Positions 23,650 to 31,123 of a DNA stretch of 36,612 bases are shown here, one piece after another. The first letter of the stretch is position 1, and every line of letters begins with the position of its first letter. The translations under genes and the position numbers were made by a program. The stretch spans positions 1 through 36,612 of the forward strand of contig NZ_AUMO01000081.1 of NCBI RefSeq assembly GCF_000430725.1, in the 5' to 3' direction. Source of the stretch: Azohydromonas australica DSM 1124 (GTDB lineage: Bacteria > Pseudomonadota > Gammaproteobacteria > Burkholderiales > Burkholderiaceae_C). The notes under the pieces were generated by a model. It had not been told where the DNA came from. It made no database searches and saw only the letters and a program-made list of their open reading frames with translations.

Positions 23650-23955
23650 TTAACAGAATCCCAAGGGCGTTCCCGCGCGGTCCCGCCACAGCTCCCTCAA
23701 CAGCGACCACGGATAAATGCCCCGCTCGTGCCCGTCGCTGAACCGCAGCTGCAGCGCGTAGAGGCCGACCGGCTCCGCGCCGACCAGGCGCGGCAGAGCA
23801 TCGGTGCTCACGTTCCGGCCAGCGCGGCAGCCGCCGCAGCGGCAGGCCGCGCGCAGCATGGCGGCGTCCAGCTCGGCCATGCCGTCGGGCCAGTGCAGCC
23901 GCAGCCGGTCCGGGTGCAGCTCGACGGCGCTGGGCGCCGCCTGCTCGCCGCTCAT
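23650..23955 (-). CDS. DUF971 protein (gamma-butyrobetaine hydroxylase-like N-terminal domain)
   Basis: The 101-residue single-domain protein has the conserved metal-site motif LRAACRCGGCRAGRN near residues 34-48 and the terminal GIYPWSLLRELW that define DUF971. The domain also occurs fused to gamma-butyrobetaine and trimethyllysine dioxygenases and to Mrp/ApbC-type iron-sulfur carriers. Its ATG overlaps the TGA of the HEAT-repeat gene (ATGA, 23952-23955), so it is translationally coupled and the last sure gene of operon A. An accessory role for the iron-sulfur flavoprotein encoded upstream is inference. Confidence 0.93.
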   Translation of the reverse strand: MSGEQAAPSAVELHPDRLRLHWPDGMAELDAAMLRAACRCGGCRAGRNVSTDALPRLVGAEPVGLYALQLRFSDGHERGIYPWSLLRELWRDRAGTPLGFC

Positions 23956-24950
23956 CGCTCCGTCCCCGCCGGCGCGCCCAGCCGCTGCAGGGCCGAGCGT
24001 GCCGCCTTGCGCACCTCCGGGTCGGGATCGTCCGTGGCGGCGGTCAGCGCGGGCACGGCCTGCGCGTCGCCGATCTCGCCCAGGGCGATGGCCGCCTCCT
24101 TGCGCAGGTTGCCCGCGGGATGCACCAGCGCGGCGATGAGCGGCAGCACGGCGTCGCGGTCGCGCAGCCGGCCCAGCGAGCGCGCGGCGCGCAGGCGCAC
24201 CTGCCAGTAGTCGTCGTCCAGCGCCGCGCGCAGCGCCTGCGCGGCGGCCGGGTCCTCCGGGCGCAGCTTGCCCAGCGTGGTGGCCGCCTCCTCGCGCACC
24301 GGCCAGGCGGCATCGCGCAGCGCGGCGCTCAGCGCCGGCAGGACGATGTCGGTCTGGTCCGGACCGGCCAAGCCCAGCGCGCCGGTGGCGGCGCGACGCA
24401 CCTCGGCGTCCCCGTCCCCGACGGCCACCCGTGCCAGACGCGGCAGCGCCGGCTGGTGCTTGAGCCAGCCCAGCACGCCCACCGCCTCGCGCCTCACGCT
24501 GGCCTCGGGCCGTTGCAGCGCGTCCAGCGCCGGCTCCACCGCCTCCGGCACCCGCAGCTCGCGCAGGCCGCGCAGCGCGGCGGCGCTGACGAAGCCGTCG
24601 GGGTGCCGGGCATGGCGCACCAGCCGGGCGCCCGCCTGGGCGTCCTTGAGCTCGGCCAGCGCCAGCGCCGCGGCCTCGCGCACCGCCGGGACGTCGGACA
24701 GCGCCTCGGCCAGCGCTTCCACCACGTCGGCATCGCTCCAGGCGGCCAGGGCGCGCGCGGCCTCGGTGCGCAGCGTGGGGTCGGGGTCGTGCCGCAGCAC
24801 GGCGCTGAGCGCCGGCAGCAGCGCCTCGTCCTCCAGGTCGGCGGCCTCCAGCAACGCGACGCGGCGCTCGCCAGCGTCGGTGCTGGCGAGCCGGCGCCGC
24901 AGGTCGGCCAGCTCGGGATCGGTGTCAATAGGGGTCAGGGATGCGGTCAT
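23952..24950 (-). CDS. HEAT-repeat protein
   Basis: The 332-residue all-helical protein is built of about ten HEAT repeats, each of about 30 residues with the pattern DPDPxVRxxAAxALxxL (for example DPDPTLRTEAARALAAW and DPDPEVRKAARSALQRL). There is no signal peptide, membrane segment or catalytic motif. Such PBS-lyase-like HEAT proteins act as scaffolds or cofactor-handling partners. It starts 4 bases after the ABC ATPase stop and overlaps the DUF971 gene, so it is firmly part of operon A. A helper role for the AprA/AprB-like complex or its maturation is possible but unproven. Confidence 0.93.
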   Translation of the reverse strand: MTASLTPIDTDPELADLRRRLASTDAGERRVALLEAADLEDEALLPALSAVLRHDPDPTLRTEAARALAAWSDADVVEALAEALSDVPAVREAAALALAELKDAQAGARLVRHARHPDGFVSAAALRGLRELRVPEAVEPALDALQRPEASVRREAVGVLGWLKHQPALPRLARVAVGDGDAEVRRAATGALGLAGPDQTDIVLPALSAALRDAAWPVREEAATTLGKLRPEDPAAAQALRAALDDDYWQVRLRAARSLGRLRDRDAVLPLIAALVHPAGNLRKEAAIALGEIGDAQAVPALTAATDDPDPEVRKAARSALQRLGAPAGTER

Positions 24951-24954
24951 GGGT

Positions 24955-25821
24955 TCAGGCGGCGTAACGGGGCACGGAAGCGGGTCCGCCCAGCGGCGAA
25001 AGGCGGCCCAGGGTCGGGGTGTCGCTGTCGCCGTCGTGGCGCAGCAGTTGCAGGCAGCGGCGCTTGAGTGCCACGAAGTCGGGATGCGTCAGCAACCGGG
25101 CATGGCGCGGGCGCTCGAAGCGCACGCGCAGCTCCTCCACGACGCGCCCGGGGCGCGGGCTCAGGATCAGCACCCGGTCGGCCAGGAACAGCGCCTCGTC
25201 GATGTCGTGCGTGACGAAGAGGATGGTGGTGCGCATGCGCGTCCACAGGTCCAACAGCAGCTCCTGCATGTGGGCGCGCGTGAGCGCGTCCAGCGCGCCG
25301 AAGGGCTCGTCCATCAGCAGCACCCGCGGGTGGTTGATCAGGACGCGCGCGATCTCCACGCGCTGCTGCATGCCGCCTGAGAGCTCGCGCGGATAGCGCC
25401 GCTCGAAGCCGGCCAAGCCCACCAGCTCCAGCAGCGTGCGCGCCTCGTGCTCGCGCTGCGCGCGCGGCACGCCCTTCATCTTCAAGCCGTAGGCGACGTT
25501 GTCGAGCACGGTCTTCCATGGAAACAGCGTGTGCTGCTGGAATACCAGCCCGCGCTGCGGGTCGGGGCCGTCGATGGGCTGCCCGTCCAGGCGCAGGCTG
25601 CCGCGTGCGGGCTTCAAGTGCCCGGCCAGCGCGCCCAGCAGCGTGGACTTGCCGCAGCCCGAGGGACCGAGCAGGCAGATGAATTCGCCGGGCGTGGCGT
25701 CGAGGGAGACCTCGTGCAGCACCTCGAAGCGGTTGTCTCCGGTACCCAGCTCGATGCCGACGCGCTCGATCGCGATGTGCCCGCCGTGCGCGGCCACACC
25801 TTGCGGTGCCGCGGCGCTCAT
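24955..25821 (-). CDS. ABC transporter ATPase, nitrate/sulfonate/taurine type (operon A)
   Basis: The 288-residue ATPase of the SsuB/TauB/NrtD family powers import of a small anion. Walker A is GPSGCGKST (52-60), Q-loop VFQQHTLFPW, signature LSGGMQQR (148-155), Walker B VLLMDEP (167-173), and switch His in FVTHDIDEA. It overlaps the permease stop by four bases (ATGA at 25818-25821). The C-terminal 40 residues (HARLLTHPDFVALKRRCLQLL onward) are longer than in many SsuB proteins. Confidence 0.95.
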   Translation of the reverse strand: MSAAAPQGVAAHGGHIAIERVGIELGTGDNRFEVLHEVSLDATPGEFICLLGPSGCGKSTLLGALAGHLKPARGSLRLDGQPIDGPDPQRGLVFQQHTLFPWKTVLDNVAYGLKMKGVPRAQREHEARTLLELVGLAGFERRYPRELSGGMQQRVEIARVLINHPRVLLMDEPFGALDALTRAHMQELLLDLWTRMRTTILFVTHDIDEALFLADRVLILSPRPGRVVEELRVRFERPRHARLLTHPDFVALKRRCLQLLRHDGDSDTPTLGRLSPLGGPASVPRYAA

Positions 25822-26693
25822 TGCGCGCCTCCTTGCGGCCGGTACCAGGGCATGAGGCGGGCGCCGGCGCGGCGGATGAGCGCGCTGCTGCCCATGCCCA
25901 GCGCGCCGATGAGCAGCATGCCCACCACGATGCTGGCGTAGTTCTGCACGGTGTAGGACTCCCAGGTGTAGTAGCCGATCCCGTACTGGCCCGCGATCAT
26001 CTCGGCCGTGACCAGGCAGAACCAGCAGGTGCCCATGCCGATGGACAGGCCGGTGACGATGCTGGGCGCCGCGCCGGGCGCGATCACCTCGGTGAACAGC
26101 CGCCAGCGCCGCGTGCCCAGGCTGCGCGCGGAGGCGATGAGGCGCGCATCGACTGCCTCCACGCCGTGGATGGTGTTGAGCAGGATCGGGAACAGCGCGC
26201 CCACGAAGGTGATGAACACCATGCTGCCCTCGGAGGAGGGGAACATGAGGATGGACAGCGGGATCCAGGCCACGGCCGGGATGGGCCGCAGCACCTCCAG
26301 CGGCGGCAGCAGGAAGTTGCGGGCCCAACGCAGGCGGCCGATCAGCAATCCCAGGCCGACACCGATGAGCGCCGCGAAACCGAAGCCCAGGCCCACGCGC
26401 AGCAGGCTGCTGTAGAGGTGGCCACCGAGCTTGGGCGACTGCAGCAGCGCCCAGGCGGCACCCAGCACCTCGGCCGGCGGCGGCACGTTGGCGAAGGTGA
26501 CGGCGCCCAGGTTCAGGCGCAACGTGGCGGCCAGGTGCCACAGCAGCACGCAGGCCGCGACCGAGCCGGCCTGCACAGCCAGGCGGCCCAGCGGCGCGGT
26601 ACTCAGCGTGGCGCTTGCCGGCCGGCGCGGCGCCTCGGCCGCCGCCGGCCGGGACGCGGCGGCGAGGGAAGCGGGGGGCGTGATGGCGTTCAT
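25818..26693 (-). CDS. ABC transporter permease, nitrate/sulfonate/taurine type (operon A)
   Basis: The 291-residue inner-membrane permease of the SsuC/TauC/NrtB family has about six membrane helices. The EAA loop that docks the ATPase is in ARSLGTRRWRLFTEVIAPGAAPSIVTGL. The N-terminal 35 residues are Ala/Pro-rich and cytosolic. The frame opens further upstream. The ATG at 26693 was chosen because it lies 7 bases after the stop of the binding-protein gene and leaves a usual N-terminus. Confidence 0.93.
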   Translation of the reverse strand: MNAITPPASLAAASRPAAAEAPRRPASATLSTAPLGRLAVQAGSVAACVLLWHLAATLRLNLGAVTFANVPPPAEVLGAAWALLQSPKLGGHLYSSLLRVGLGFGFAALIGVGLGLLIGRLRWARNFLLPPLEVLRPIPAVAWIPLSILMFPSSEGSMVFITFVGALFPILLNTIHGVEAVDARLIASARSLGTRRWRLFTEVIAPGAAPSIVTGLSIGMGTCWFCLVTAEMIAGQYGIGYYTWESYTVQNYASIVVGMLLIGALGMGSSALIRRAGARLMPWYRPQGGAQ

Positions 26694-26700
26694 GGCGGCA

Positions 26701-28110
26701 TCACAGCGCGGGTTTGGCGGCGGCCTGCGCGCCGGCGAAGTCCAGCACGCGGCCCTTGTTGGCCGCGGCGTAGGCGGTGGCGGCGTCCTTCTGCAGGAAG
26801 GCGCTGAGCTGGCCCTTGGCATCGGCGGCGAACCAGGTGTTGGGCGCCAGCAGCTTGATGCGGTGGATCAGGTCGTGCACGTACACGCCCCTCGCCTTCT
26901 TCCCGGACTGCTGCAGCTTCTGCAGGTCGGCGAAGGCGTTCTCGATGCTGGCGTAGTGGCGAACCTTGGGCTCGCCCTGCACCCAGACGCCCGCGGCGCG
27001 CTGCACGTCGGTGATGGGCTTGCCGGTGAGCGCGTCGCTGGCCTTGAGCGGCAGCTTGTCGTGCCGCGCCAGCCGCGCGTCGTAGTCCAGGCCGGACTGC
27101 TTGAAGGCGGTGCGGATGAAACGGTCGTCCACGAAGCTGGTGGCCTCCAGCGGCGAGTCGCGGCCCAGCAGCTTCAGCGTCTCAATGGAGGTCTTGAGCG
27201 CGGTGCGGTACTCGGGCTTCCAGGTGAAGTCGCGCGTCTGCAGCCCCAGCGGGCCGTGGTAGAGGTAGGCCACGGCAGCCTCGATGCCCGTGACCTTCTC
27301 GATCAGCTCGCTGTACTGCTCGGGCTCGGCGGCGATGAGCCGGTCGGCCTCGATGGCCGCGCGCAGGAACGCGACCACGACTTCCGGGTACTTGCGCGCG
27401 TACTCCGCGCTGACCAGCGAGCCGTGGTAAGTGGGCGCGTTGGCCTGGGCGCCGTCGTAGATCTTGCGCGCGAAGCCGCGGTGCTCGAACAGCTCGGCGA
27501 AGGGCACGAAGTCGGCATGCGCCTCGATCTTGCCGGCCTGCAGCGCGGGGCCGGCCACCTCGGGCGCCTGCGTGATGATGTTGACGTCCTTCTGCGGATC
27601 CCAGCCCTGGCTGGCCACGGCGCGCAGCAGCATGCCGTGCGCGGTGGAGGCGAAGGGCACGGAGATGGTCCGGCCCTTGAGCTCGGACAGCGCCGTCACC
27701 TTGGAGTCGCGCGGCACCACGATGCCGTTGCCGCTGCCCAGCGTGCTGCCCGACAGCACGGTGATGAACAGGCTCTGCTTGCCGGCCTTCAGGAACGCGG
27801 CGCCGTTGTTGGCGCCGGGGAAGTCGGCCATGGAGCCGATGTCCAGCTTGTCGGCGACCATCTCGTTGGTCAGCGGCGCGCCCGAGGTGAAGTTCTTCCA
27901 CTGGACGTCGTACTGCACGTCCTTGTAGCGGCCTTCGCGCGGCAGGTACTTCTCCAGCAGCTTGAGCTCGCGGATGAGCAGGCCGCCCGTGGCGCAGTTG
28001 ATGGTGGTGTCCTGCGTGCCGATGGCGACGCGGATGGTTTCAGCGGCCTGGGCGCCGGCCAGCGCCGAGGCCAGGGCCAGGCCCAGCAGGGGTTTCAAGG
28101 GCAGGTTCAA
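26701..28110 (-). CDS. ABC transporter substrate-binding protein, NMT1/SsuA-like (operon A)
   Basis: The 469-residue periplasmic binding protein has a Sec signal (MNLPLKPLLGLALASALAGAQA, cut before ETIRVAIG). The class F / NMT1 fold of sulfonate, nitrate and taurine binders is recognised from LDIGSMADFPGANNG, LKGRTISVPFASTAHGMLLRAV and the paired lobes. It is about 120 residues longer than SsuA or TauA because of an added C-terminal region (about 345-469). The start is a TTG at 28110, supported by GAGGGAG six bases upstream and by the signal peptide. It follows the ferredoxin gene by 16 bases. Confidence 0.93.
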   Translation of the reverse strand: MNLPLKPLLGLALASALAGAQAAETIRVAIGTQDTTINCATGGLLIRELKLLEKYLPREGRYKDVQYDVQWKNFTSGAPLTNEMVADKLDIGSMADFPGANNGAAFLKAGKQSLFITVLSGSTLGSGNGIVVPRDSKVTALSELKGRTISVPFASTAHGMLLRAVASQGWDPQKDVNIITQAPEVAGPALQAGKIEAHADFVPFAELFEHRGFARKIYDGAQANAPTYHGSLVSAEYARKYPEVVVAFLRAAIEADRLIAAEPEQYSELIEKVTGIEAAVAYLYHGPLGLQTRDFTWKPEYRTALKTSIETLKLLGRDSPLEATSFVDDRFIRTAFKQSGLDYDARLARHDKLPLKASDALTGKPITDVQRAAGVWVQGEPKVRHYASIENAFADLQKLQQSGKKARGVYVHDLIHRIKLLAPNTWFAADAKGQLSAFLQKDAATAYAAANKGRVLDFAGAQAAAKPAL

Positions 28111-28126
28111 GGCGGGCTCCCTCGGT

Positions 28127-28369
28127 TTATCGCAGCAGGTAGGGGATGTCGACGTGCACGGCGCCGGTGGGGCAGTCCTTCTCGCAGGGCATGCAGTACC
28201 AGCATTCGTCGAACTTCATGTAGGCCGTGCCCTTGCTCAGGTCGATGGCCAGCACGTCGAGGGGGCACACGTCCACGCAGACGGTGCAGCCCTTGGGGGC
28301 GATGCACTTCTCGGCATCGACCGTCACGGGCACGGCCGCGGGGTGCAGCGCGATGGGGGCGATTTGCAT
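28127..28369 (-). CDS. Two-[4Fe-4S] ferredoxin, AprB-like
   Basis: The 80-residue ferredoxin has two four-cysteine sets: Cys22, 28, 31, 35 (ending in CP) and Cys56, 59, 62, 66 (ending in CP). The second motif, FDECWYCMPCEKDCP, with Trp57 between the first cysteines, resembles the beta subunit of adenylylsulfate reductase (AprB), in which the equivalent Trp lies on the electron path to the flavin. It lacks the long C-terminal tail with which true AprB wraps AprA. It lies 15 bases after the AprA-like flavoprotein gene and surely acts with it. The start ATG at 28369 has AGGAG with good spacing. Confidence 0.93.
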   Translation of the reverse strand: MQIAPIALHPAAVPVTVDAEKCIAPKGCTVCVDVCPLDVLAIDLSKGTAYMKFDECWYCMPCEKDCPTGAVHVDIPYLLR

Positions 28370-28384
28370 GAAAGGTCTCCTGGC

Positions 28385-30118
28385 TCAGGCGGCCACGGCC
28401 TCGGCGGCCGGGATGCGCAGGCGGTAGTAGGCGTTCTTCTCGGTGTCGGCGATGGGCACGATGTAGGGCTCGATGGGCCGCTTGAAGCTAACCATGCGGC
28501 CCTGCTCGTCCTTGCGCAGCTGGGCGTGGCAGAACCACTCGGCGTCGTTGCGCTCGGGGTAGTCCACGCGGGCGTGGTAGAGGCCCCAGCGGCTCTCGGT
28601 GCGGAAGAGCGAGGCGCGCGCCGCCATCTCGGCGCAGTCGCGGATGGCGTGCACCTCCAGCGCGCGCATGAGCTCGTGCGCGTCGTTGGCCTTGAGCTCG
28701 TCGAGGTCGTGGCGGATGCCCTCGAAGCGATCCAGGCCGATCTCCATCTTGCGGGTGACCTTGGGCGGCTGCAGGTAGTCGTTGACCATGCGCCGCAGCT
28801 TGTATTCGACCTGGTTGGGCGGCAGCCCGCGCTCGCGCTGCAGCGGCGCCCACACGCGCTGGCGCTCGCGCTCCACTTGGCCGGCATCGACGGCGGCAAA
28901 GTCGTGCTGTGCGCAGAAGCGCGCGCTGCTCTCGCCCGCGAGGCGCCCGTACACGAAGGCGCCCAGCATGTAGTTGTGCGGCACGCAGGCCATGTCGCCC
29001 GCGGCGTGCAGGCCCGGTACCGTGGTCTGGGCGTGCTCGTTGACCCACACGCCCGAGGCCGAGTGCCCGCTGCACAGGCCGATCTCGGAGATGTGCATCT
29101 CCACCATGCGTTCGCGGTAGTCGGTGCCGCGCCCGGCGTGGAAGCGCCCGCGGCTGGGACGCTCGTTGGTGTGCAGGATGGTCTCGATGGTCGAGATCGT
29201 CTCCTCGGCCAGGTGGTCGAGCTTCAGGAACACCGGGCCCTTGCCGCCCTGCAGCTCCTGGAAGAACTCCCACATCATCTGGCCGCTCCAGTAGTCGCTC
29301 TCGATGAAGCGCTGGCCCTCGGCATTGGTGGTGAAGCCGCCGAAGGGGCCGGTGACGTAGGCGCAGGCCGGGCCGTTGTAGTCCTTGATCAGCGGGTTGA
29401 TCTGGAAGCACTCGATGCCCGAGAGCTCCGCGCCGGCGTGGTAGGCCATGGCGTAGCCGTCGCCGGCGTTGGCCGGGTTCTCGTAGGTGCCGAAGAGGTA
29501 GCCCGAAGCCGGCAGTCCCAGGCGTCCGGCCGCGCCGCAGCACAGCACCACCGAGCGGGCGCGGATGACGTGGAAGTCCGCCGTGCGGCAGTCGAAGGCC
29601 ATGGCGCCGGCGATGCGGCCGTCCTCGGCCGTGAGCAGCCGCGTCGCGACCAGGCGGTTCGTCACTTCCACCCGCGTGCGCTTGAGCTGGCGGTACAGCA
29701 CCTTCTTGATGTCGTGCCCTTCGGGCATGGGCAGCACGTAAGTGCCCATGTGGTGCACCTTCTTGACGGCGTAGTCGCCGGTCTCGTCGCGCTCGAAGCG
29801 CACGCCCCAGCGGTCCAGCTCCTCGATCATCGGGAAGCTGTTCTGCGCATAGGCCATCACCGTCTTCTGGTTGACGATGCCGTCGTTGGCGATGGTGATC
29901 TCGCGCACGTACTGCTCGGGCGTGGCGTGGCCGGGGATGACGGCGTTGTTCAGGCCGTCCATGCCCATCGAGATCGCGCCGCTGCGCTTGACGTTGGCCT
30001 TCTCCAGCAGCAGCACGCGCAGCGCGGGGTTGGCCTGCTTGGCCTTGACGGCGGCCATCGGGCCGGCGGTGCCGCCGCCGATGACCAGCACGTCCACTTC
30101 GTGTTCGATCGTCTCCAT
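28385..30118 (-). CDS. FAD-dependent oxidoreductase, AprA-like (fumarate reductase/APS reductase superfamily)
   Basis: The 577-residue flavoprotein has the FAD-binding dinucleotide fold at the N-terminus (VIGGGTAGPMAA, 12-23). The capping domain of the succinate dehydrogenase/fumarate reductase family includes GFTTNAEGQRFIES. The second FAD segment GLHAAGDMACVPHNYMLG is preceded by SGHSASGVWV, which is closer to AprA (HSGCCGIWV) than to FrdA or SdhA. A helical C-terminal domain follows from about 430. With the AprB-like ferredoxin it should form a soluble two-subunit reductase or oxidase. The operon context (anion importer) suggests an organosulfur or sulfite-type substrate. No sat or aprM-type dissimilatory gene is present. 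The ATG at 30118 has AAGGAAAGGA just upstream. Confidence 0.92.
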   Translation of the reverse strand: METIEHEVDVLVIGGGTAGPMAAVKAKQANPALRVLLLEKANVKRSGAISMGMDGLNNAVIPGHATPEQYVREITIANDGIVNQKTVMAYAQNSFPMIEELDRWGVRFERDETGDYAVKKVHHMGTYVLPMPEGHDIKKVLYRQLKRTRVEVTNRLVATRLLTAEDGRIAGAMAFDCRTADFHVIRARSVVLCCGAAGRLGLPASGYLFGTYENPANAGDGYAMAYHAGAELSGIECFQINPLIKDYNGPACAYVTGPFGGFTTNAEGQRFIESDYWSGQMMWEFFQELQGGKGPVFLKLDHLAEETISTIETILHTNERPSRGRFHAGRGTDYRERMVEMHISEIGLCSGHSASGVWVNEHAQTTVPGLHAAGDMACVPHNYMLGAFVYGRLAGESSARFCAQHDFAAVDAGQVERERQRVWAPLQRERGLPPNQVEYKLRRMVNDYLQPPKVTRKMEIGLDRFEGIRHDLDELKANDAHELMRALEVHAIRDCAEMAARASLFRTESRWGLYHARVDYPERNDAEWFCHAQLRKDEQGRMVSFKRPIEPYIVPIADTEKNAYYRLRIPAAEAVAA

Positions 30119-30136
30119 GGTTCCTTTCCTTGGGGG

Positions 30137-30892
30137 TCAGCGTCGTTGCAGCCGCATGCGGAGCTGGAAGGTGTCCGAGCGGCAGTAGAGGTGTTCGTAG
30201 TCGATGGGCCGGCCTTGGCTGTCGTGCGTGAGGCGCTCGATGTGCAGCATCGGCGCGCCCGGCGGCAGGCCCAGCAGCGCGGCCGTGGCGGCGTCGGCGT
30301 TCACGGCGTCCAGCGCCAGGTCGGCGTGGCCCAGCGGCGTGGCGCAGTCGTTTTCCAGGATCAGGAAGATGTCGCGCGAGGCCAGGTCGTCGCGGCGCAG
30401 GCGCCGGCCCAGGTGCAGCGGCAGCCAGGTGAGATCGAGCGACACGGGCTGGTGGTCCAGGTAGCGCACGCGGCGCACCTCGGTCACGGGCGTGCCCGGG
30501 TCCAGCCGCAGCCGGTTGGCCACGCGCTCGTCGGCCGCCACGGTCAACAGCGACAGCAGCCGGTTGAAGGTCTCGTGCCCCATGCCGTTCATGGCCTCGG
30601 CGAAGCCCTGCAGTCGGCCCAACTCCTGGAAAGGTTTGCTTTGCGCGACGAAGGAGCCCTTGCCCGGCACCTTGAAGATCAGCCGCGCCTTTTCCAGGTC
30701 GCCCAGCGCCTGGCGCACGGTGATGCGGCTCACGCCGTACTGCGCCATCAGGTTGCTTTCCGAAGGCAGGCGCTCGTGCGGCTGCCAGGCGCCGCACAGG
30801 ATGCGCTCGCGTAGCTCCTCGCGGATGCGGCTGTGCAGCGTGGGCTGCGGCAGCGCAGGCGCGGCGGGTGCGGACTGGACGGAACTTGTCAT
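30137..30892 (-). CDS. GntR-family transcriptional regulator, HutC subfamily
   Basis: The 251-residue regulator has an N-terminal winged helix-turn-helix (about 18-85; LPSESNLMAQYGVSRITVRQAL is the recognition region) and a UTRA ligand-binding domain (about 100-245; VTEVRRVRYLDHQPVSLDLTWLP). It is the first gene of operon A, 18 bases before the AprA-like gene, so it probably controls its own operon in response to the imported substrate or a product. The ATG at 30892 sits inside a palindrome (TGTCATGACA, 30887-30896) and lacks a clear ribosome site. Longer in-frame starts at 30985 and 31000 exist but add only unstructured residues. Confidence 0.93.
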   Translation of the reverse strand: MTSSVQSAPAAPALPQPTLHSRIREELRERILCGAWQPHERLPSESNLMAQYGVSRITVRQALGDLEKARLIFKVPGKGSFVAQSKPFQELGRLQGFAEAMNGMGHETFNRLLSLLTVAADERVANRLRLDPGTPVTEVRRVRYLDHQPVSLDLTWLPLHLGRRLRRDDLASRDIFLILENDCATPLGHADLALDAVNADAATAALLGLPPGAPMLHIERLTHDSQGRPIDYEHLYCRSDTFQLRMRLQRR

Positions 30893-30896
30893 GACA
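30887..30896. promoter_or_regulatory. Palindrome over the regulator start codon
   Basis: TGTCATGACA is a 10-bp perfect palindrome that includes the GntR-gene start codon and lies just after the likely transcription start. Its position suits autoregulation by the encoded regulator, but a short palindrome can arise by chance. Confidence 0.3.
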
Positions 30897-30935
30897 GGTG
30901 GTGTGCGGGGCGCTCTTGATGTCTGATAGGTCGGG

Positions 30936-30964
30936 ACTGTAGGAGTCAGGAACGCGTCGGCCAA
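30936..30964 (-). promoter_or_regulatory. Candidate sigma-70 promoter of operon A
   Basis: On the minus strand TTGGCC (30959-30964) and TACAGT (30936-30941) are 17 bases apart, each matching four of six consensus positions. The start would fall near 30928, giving a leader of about 36 bases before the regulator gene. Confidence 0.4.
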
Positions 30965-31022
30965 CGAACGAATTCCGTGCTGCATAGCTGCTGCCGGCAT
31001 AAGCCTTGCGCGGCGGGAACTG

Positions 31023-31040
31023 AGGTTGATTTAGCAACCT
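31023..31040. promoter_or_regulatory. Inverted repeat between operons A and B, candidate operator
   Basis: AGGTTG-ATTTAG-CAACCT is a perfect 6-6-6 inverted repeat. It is about 60 bp upstream of the candidate operon A -35 element and beyond the operon B terminator, so it could be a binding site for an activator such as a LysR-type regulator. This is inference. Confidence 0.35.
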
Positions 31041-31063
31041 AAATGCAAAAAACAGCTGAGTAC

Positions 31064-31095
31064 AAAAGAAAACGGCCCGCCGTGTGGCGAGCCGT
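31064..31095 (-). terminator. Intrinsic terminator of operon B
   Basis: ACGGCCCGCC (31072-31081) and GGCGAGCCGT (31086-31095) form a 10-bp stem (one G-U pair on the minus-strand RNA) with a 4-base loop. It is followed on the minus strand by TTTTCTTTT. It begins 28 bases after the permease stop codon and cleanly separates operons B and A. Confidence 0.9.
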
Positions 31096-31123
31096 GGGAA
31101 ATAGGGCCGTGCGCGCCGTGTCT

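Noticed and set aside
27962..30814. 950-codon plus-strand frame opposite operon A
   Set aside because: Antisense shadow of the flavoprotein, ferredoxin and regulator genes. The product is His/Val/Ala-rich and has no domain.
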